This document shows positions 60,911-64,000 of a stretch of DNA of 64,000 nucleotides, in pieces (the first letter of the stretch is position 1; every line of letters begins with the position of its first letter). A model generated the notes under the pieces. The model had not been told where the DNA came from and did no database searches. It saw only the letters and a program-made list of their open reading frames with translations. The DNA lies in NCBI RefSeq assembly GCF_014117425.1, contig NZ_CP059725.1:682001-746000 (forward strand). The letters are read 5' to 3'. The stretch comes from Bartonella sp. HY038. GTDB lineage: Bacteria > Pseudomonadota > Alphaproteobacteria > Rhizobiales > Rhizobiaceae. Both the position numbers and the translations under genes were made by a program.

Positions 60911-61548
60911 TCCAGAAAATTGGCAATTAATTGTAAACCGAGGCGTTGGCTTTTTTCAGGATGAAACTGCGTACCAACAATATTATCGCGACCAATCATT
61001 GCGGTGATAGGGCTACCATAATCGGTTGTGGCTATTAGTTCTTGCGGCTTTTCACATTCAAAATGATAAGAGTGAACAAAATAGGCATGGAGCCCATCAC
61101 TACCGGTTGGAATTTGCGATAATACTGGGTGATTATTATGTACGCTCAAAGTGTTCCAGCCAATTTGCGGAATTTTATAATCGCTTGATTTTGGTTTGAT
61201 AGGCACAACATTGCCGCCAATCCAATCAAGTCCCGCGGTTTCGCCTTTTTCTAAGCCGCGCCGCGCCAAAAGTTGCATGCCAACGCAAATTCCAAGAAAT
61301 GGTTTGCCGCCAACAATCACTTCTTCATTAAGGGCAGTAATCATGCCGGATAAATCTTGAAGGCCTTGTTTACAGTCGCCAAAAGCGCCAACGCCAGGCA
61401 AAACAATGCGATCAGCCTGCGCTAAGTCTTCGGCTTTATCGGTTAATAATATTTCAGCCTTAATTGCGTGATCATGGGCAGCGCGCTCAAATGCTTGCTG
61501 AACCGAGCGTAAATTACCAGAACCATAATCTATAATTGCAACACGCAT
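60898..61548 (-). CDS. hisH: Imidazole glycerol phosphate synthase glutaminase subunit
   Basis: HisH supplies ammonia to HisF. The 216-residue class I glutaminase has the nucleophile Cys in [15 protein letters not shown] and catalytic His and Glu in [10 protein letters not shown]. Start is 68 bases past the hisB stop. Confidence 0.96.
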   Translation of the reverse strand: MRVAIIDYGSGNLRSVQQAFERAAHDHAIKAEILLTDKAEDLAQADRIVLPGVGAFGDCKQGLQDLSGMITALNEEVIVGGKPFLGICVGMQLLARRGLEKGETAGLDWIGGNVVPIKPKSSDYKIPQIGWNTLSVHNNHPVLSQIPTGSDGLHAYFVHSYHFECEKPQELIATTDYGSPITAMIGRDNIVGTQFHPEKSQRLGLQLIANFLEWMP

Positions 61549-61616
61549 TTAATTTTCCTTGTTGCCTTTTATGAGTGCCTTATTCCAAGCTTTTAAAGAG
61601 CTGTGAAACAGTTTTA

Positions 61617-62213
61617 TCAACCTTGCAGTGAACCCTTGGTTGATGGGATAGCATCGGGTTGGCGCGGATCGCTTTCCATGGCTGTACGAAGGACACGGGC
61701 AACGGCTTTAAAACAGGTTTCAGAAATATGGTGATTGTTAACGCCATAGTGATTAGTTACATGAAGGGTAATGCCCGCATGTTGACTTAACGCTTGAAAG
61801 AATTCTCGCACCAATTCCGTGTCAAAGCTACCGATTTTTGCAGCATTAAAGTTAACATTCCACACAAGAAATGGGCGGCCAGAAACATCAATCGCTGCGC
61901 GGGTTTCGGTTTCATCCATGCAAAGATCAAGTGATGCATAACGAATAATGCCCTTGCGCGTACCCAAAGCCTTATCAATGGCTTGACCAAGGGTGATGCC
62001 GCAATCTTCAACAGTATGGTGGTCATCAATATGTAAATCACCATTGGCAGTAATTTCCATATCAATCAATGAATGGCGGGATAATTGTTCAAGCATATGA
62101 TCGAAAAAGCCGATGCCAGTATTGATATTAAATTGCCCTGTGCCATCAAGGTCAATTTTAACAGTAATATCAGTTTCATTGGTTTTACGGCTTAACGAGG
62201 CTTTACGTGCCAT
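61617..62213 (-). CDS. hisB: Imidazoleglycerol-phosphate dehydratase
   Basis: HisB dehydrates IGP. From the ATG at 62213 the protein has 198 residues and the two manganese-binding motifs [16 protein letters not shown] and [11 protein letters not shown]. The open frame goes back to 62312, where an extra 33 residues have no family match. It is a single-function enzyme. A palindrome lies about 30 bases upstream. Confidence 0.95.
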   Translation of the reverse strand: MARKASLSRKTNETDITVKIDLDGTGQFNINTGIGFFDHMLEQLSRHSLIDMEITANGDLHIDDHHTVEDCGITLGQAIDKALGTRKGIIRYASLDLCMDETETRAAIDVSGRPFLVWNVNFNAAKIGSFDTELVREFFQALSQHAGITLHVTNHYGVNNHHISETCFKAVARVLRTAMESDPRQPDAIPSTKGSLQG

Positions 62214-62242
62214 AGTCTGTTCCCTCTTATTTATCGTTGCGC

Positions 62243-62268
62243 CACTATAGCTTGCCAAGCCTATAGTG
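62243..62268. promoter_or_regulatory. Palindrome upstream of hisB
   Basis: Perfect 8-bp arms CACTATAG (62243-62250) and CTATAGTG (62261-62268) flank CTTGCCAAGC, which also pairs (CTTG/CAAG). It sits in the his operon leader 30 bases before the start and may be an operator or RNA hairpin. Confidence 0.4.
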
Positions 62269-62387
62269 AAATGCTTGATTAAGTTAGCGTGACTATCTAT
62301 TTTTCTCGCCACAAAATCAACATTAAAACACTTAATTTATAAGAGACGATAGCATTTTATAACAGTTTAAAGCACTTTTAAAAAAAT

Positions 62388-62423
62388 AAAGCGGTTAAAG
62401 AACAATTTTGCTTTAACCGCTTT
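62388..62423 (-). terminator. Rho-independent terminator of chpT
   Basis: Perfect 13-bp arms AAAGCGGTTAAAG (62388-62400) and CTTTAACCGCTTT (62411-62423). On the minus strand ATTTTTTTAAAA follows, 24 bases past the chpT stop. Confidence 0.85.
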
Positions 62424-62447
62424 GTCGTGATCTATACCGAGAAAATT

Positions 62448-63077
62448 CTAGCTTGCTGAGAAAATAATTTCAGTTGGTAAAACACGAATATCAATTTTCA
62501 TATGGGCTAGTTCTGCAAGTAATAAGGTATAATAGGATTGCACGGCATGACCATCCACCGGTTCACCCGGTAAGTCGCCATTAAATAATTCAACAAAGCG
62601 CGGCGGAATTCGTAACATTTTGCCACTCACCGCAATGGTGAAAATGGTTTTATCATTGTCGCGGCTAAGATTGACTTTGATTTCGCCACCGCGCGGAATG
62701 GAGCCATTTGCAATAAGTAAAAGATTGAGCAGCAATTTTACTTCATTTTTTGGCAAAAGCATGCGTGTGCCTTGCCAAGATAATTGTGCCTTTTCATTTG
62801 CCATATATTTTTGTGCAACTGATTCAGCATCGCCCGTATCAATTTCCATACCGGCAGAACCTGCCGCACCATAGGCAATCCGGGCAAATTGCAGGCGAGC
62901 CGATGCATTGGTTGCCGACATACGGATAAGTTCAAGGGCATCTTCCTCGGCGCCGCCTTCATCATATAATTCCATTGCATTATTAATAGCGCCAATTGGA
63001 GAAATGAGATCATGGCAAATGCGGCTTGCAAGCAGCGCGGCAAGATCTTGGGCTGATAGAGTGATGGCGAGGGGCAT
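62448..63077 (-). CDS. chpT: ChpT histidine phosphotransferase
   Basis: ChpT moves phosphate from the CckA kinase to CtrA and CpdR in the alphaproteobacterial cell-cycle relay. The 209-residue protein has the DHp helix with the phosphorylated His22 in SRICHDLISPIGAINNAMEL and a degenerate ATPase-like domain that lacks the ATP-binding motifs. It has its own terminator. It is located next to a PhoR-like kinase gene. Confidence 0.9.
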   Translation of the reverse strand: MPLAITLSAQDLAALLASRICHDLISPIGAINNAMELYDEGGAEEDALELIRMSATNASARLQFARIAYGAAGSAGMEIDTGDAESVAQKYMANEKAQLSWQGTRMLLPKNEVKLLLNLLLIANGSIPRGGEIKVNLSRDNDKTIFTIAVSGKMLRIPPRFVELFNGDLPGEPVDGHAVQSYYTLLLAELAHMKIDIRVLPTEIIFSAS

Positions 63078-63180
63078 GGTAACTCCGCTTTTGAAAAATG
63101 CATATGGACTATTTGGTTTGGTTATAAAGCAATGAAGTGAACAGTTTCCTAATCATTTGCTTGAAACGTTGCTACATCTT

Positions 63181-64000
63181 TTAGTGAAGATCGTCGGCAG
63201 GATTGGTTAAAAGGGTTTCTTTGTTGTTAGAGGCCGGCAAAATGACGGTGAAAGTCGATCCTTCGCCAAGTTTTGAAGTGATTTCCAATTTGCCGCGATG
63301 TTGAGTAATGATATGCTTAACAATGGCAAGCCCAAGACCAGTCCCTTTATGCGCTCGGCTTATATCGACGCTTACACGATAAAAACGCTCAGTGAGGCGC
63401 GGTAAATGTTCTGCCTCAATGCCCATACCATAATCGCGAATGGCAATATGAATTTGTGTACCGACAGATTTAGCTGAAACCACAATTTTTTTGCCTGAGG
63501 CCGCATATTTTAAACCATTTTCAACAAGGTTTTGAAAAAGTTGGATCAAACTGTCGCGATTGGCGGCAAGGGCAGGCATATCCTCTTCAAGGTTAAGTTC
63601 AATATTAACATCATTTTTGCGGGCAAGCGGTGTTAATGTTTCGGTCACGTGGCGTAGTAATTTCGCGGTATCAAGCCGTTCAACCATTCCTGGGCCTGTT
63701 TGAGTTTCAAGGCGTGAAAGTGATAGCAAGTCATCAATTAAGCGCGACATGCGCTCTGCCTGTTCTTGCATGATGATAAGAAATCGCGCCCTAGCTTCGC
63801 TATCATTTTGCGCAGGTCCACGCAGGGTTTCAATAAAACCACGTAGCGATGTTAGTGGCGTGCGCAATTCATGGCTAGCATTGGCAACGAAATCCGTACG
63901 CATACGCGCCAAGCGATGCATTTCTGAATGGTCACGAAAATGGCAAACAAAAAGGTCTTTGGTGATTGGAATAATCGCAAGATTAAACCATCGCCTTTCT
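63181..64000 (-). CDS. PhoR-type sensor histidine kinase, C-terminal part
   Basis: The frame runs off the window at 64000; the Met at 63921 is internal, since upstream codons continue as WFNLAIIPITKDLFVCHFRD, the end of a PAS-like domain. The visible part has the HisKA phosphorylated His in NASHELRTPL and the HATPase N box NLVENGLKYA, the G1 box DYGMGIE and the G2 box GTGLGLAIVKH. The sequence fits PhoR-type kinases of phosphate control; the sensor part is outside. Name not fixed by the window. Confidence 0.8.
   Translation of the reverse strand, partial: ERRWFNLAIIPITKDLFVCHFRDHSEMHRLARMRTDFVANASHELRTPLTSLRGFIETLRGPAQNDSEARARFLIIMQEQAERMSRLIDDLLSLSRLETQTGPGMVERLDTAKLLRHVTETLTPLARKNDVNIELNLEEDMPALAANRDSLIQLFQNLVENGLKYAASGKKIVVSAKSVGTQIHIAIRDYGMGIEAEHLPRLTERFYRVSVDISRAHKGTGLGLAIVKHIITQHRGKLEITSKLGEGSTFTVILPASNNKETLLTNPADDLH

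Overview
The window reads as a chromosomal segment of a low-GC (roughly 40 percent by eye) alphaproteobacterium of the order Hyphomicrobiales (Rhizobiales), near the Brucella/Bartonella group. The case rests on the lpxC-bamD-recN-ligA block, the fused ArsR-methyltransferase next to metF, the metX-metW pair, the hisB-H-A-F-E-coaA order, a ChpT phosphotransferase next to a PhoR-type kinase, the GST-queG-epimerase cluster, and the alphaproteobacterial look of the proteins. Species assignment is inference. No tRNA, rRNA, CRISPR array, intact prophage or insertion sequence was seen; the only structural RNA gene found is rnpB.

Layout. 1-4.0 kb: the 3' part of a class III aminotransferase, a DhaK-DhaL dihydroxyacetone kinase, RNase P RNA and a DMT exporter. 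4.3-11.8 kb: the envelope/DNA-repair block ligA, recN, bamD, lpxC on the minus strand, with a small accessory insert (periplasmic lysozyme inhibitor Ivy and two orphan small genes) between ligA and recN. 12-16.3 kb: a DUF3995 membrane protein, a sialyltransferase-like protein, guaB, and a divergent DUF1772/TetR pair with a visible operator. 16.4-21.7 kb: a broken secreted SH3 gene, then a 1456-residue autotransporter with an N-terminal endonuclease/exonuclease/phosphatase domain that keeps the full catalytic set. 21.8-31.1 kb: a HerA-like ATPase, rplY, pth, kup, pdxJ, metF and a SahR-like regulator, and a GNAT acetyltransferase. 31.4-42.5 kb: ompW behind an FNR-type box, a TPR protein, an FUSC/SLC13 transporter pair, a decayed immunity-like gene, DUF4260, a molybdate-uptake locus (modC, modA, modB, modD), a proline-rich SH3 protein and uppP. 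42.9-52.9 kb: GST-queG-epimerase, mepA-glk-dapB-gpmA, metX-metW-kinase, and a GntR regulator. 53.1-64 kb: EamA exporter and alaX, NlpC/P60 and M17 peptidases, an orphan small protein, an ankyrin remnant, the histidine operon with coaA, chpT and a partial phoR-type kinase.

How it fits together. Most of the window is housekeeping: envelope synthesis and turnover (lpxC, bamD, uppP, mepA, NlpC/P60), methionine (metF with its regulator, metX, metW), histidine, lysine (dapB), cofactors (pdxJ, coaA, molybdate) and translation quality control (pth, alaX). The accessory material is host- or competitor-facing: the lysozyme inhibitor, the EEP autotransporter, the sialyltransferase-like protein, and several small immunity-like genes, intact or decayed. 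Together these suggest a host-associated bacterium that has lost former conflict loci. The EEP autotransporter is the strongest candidate for a little-described system.
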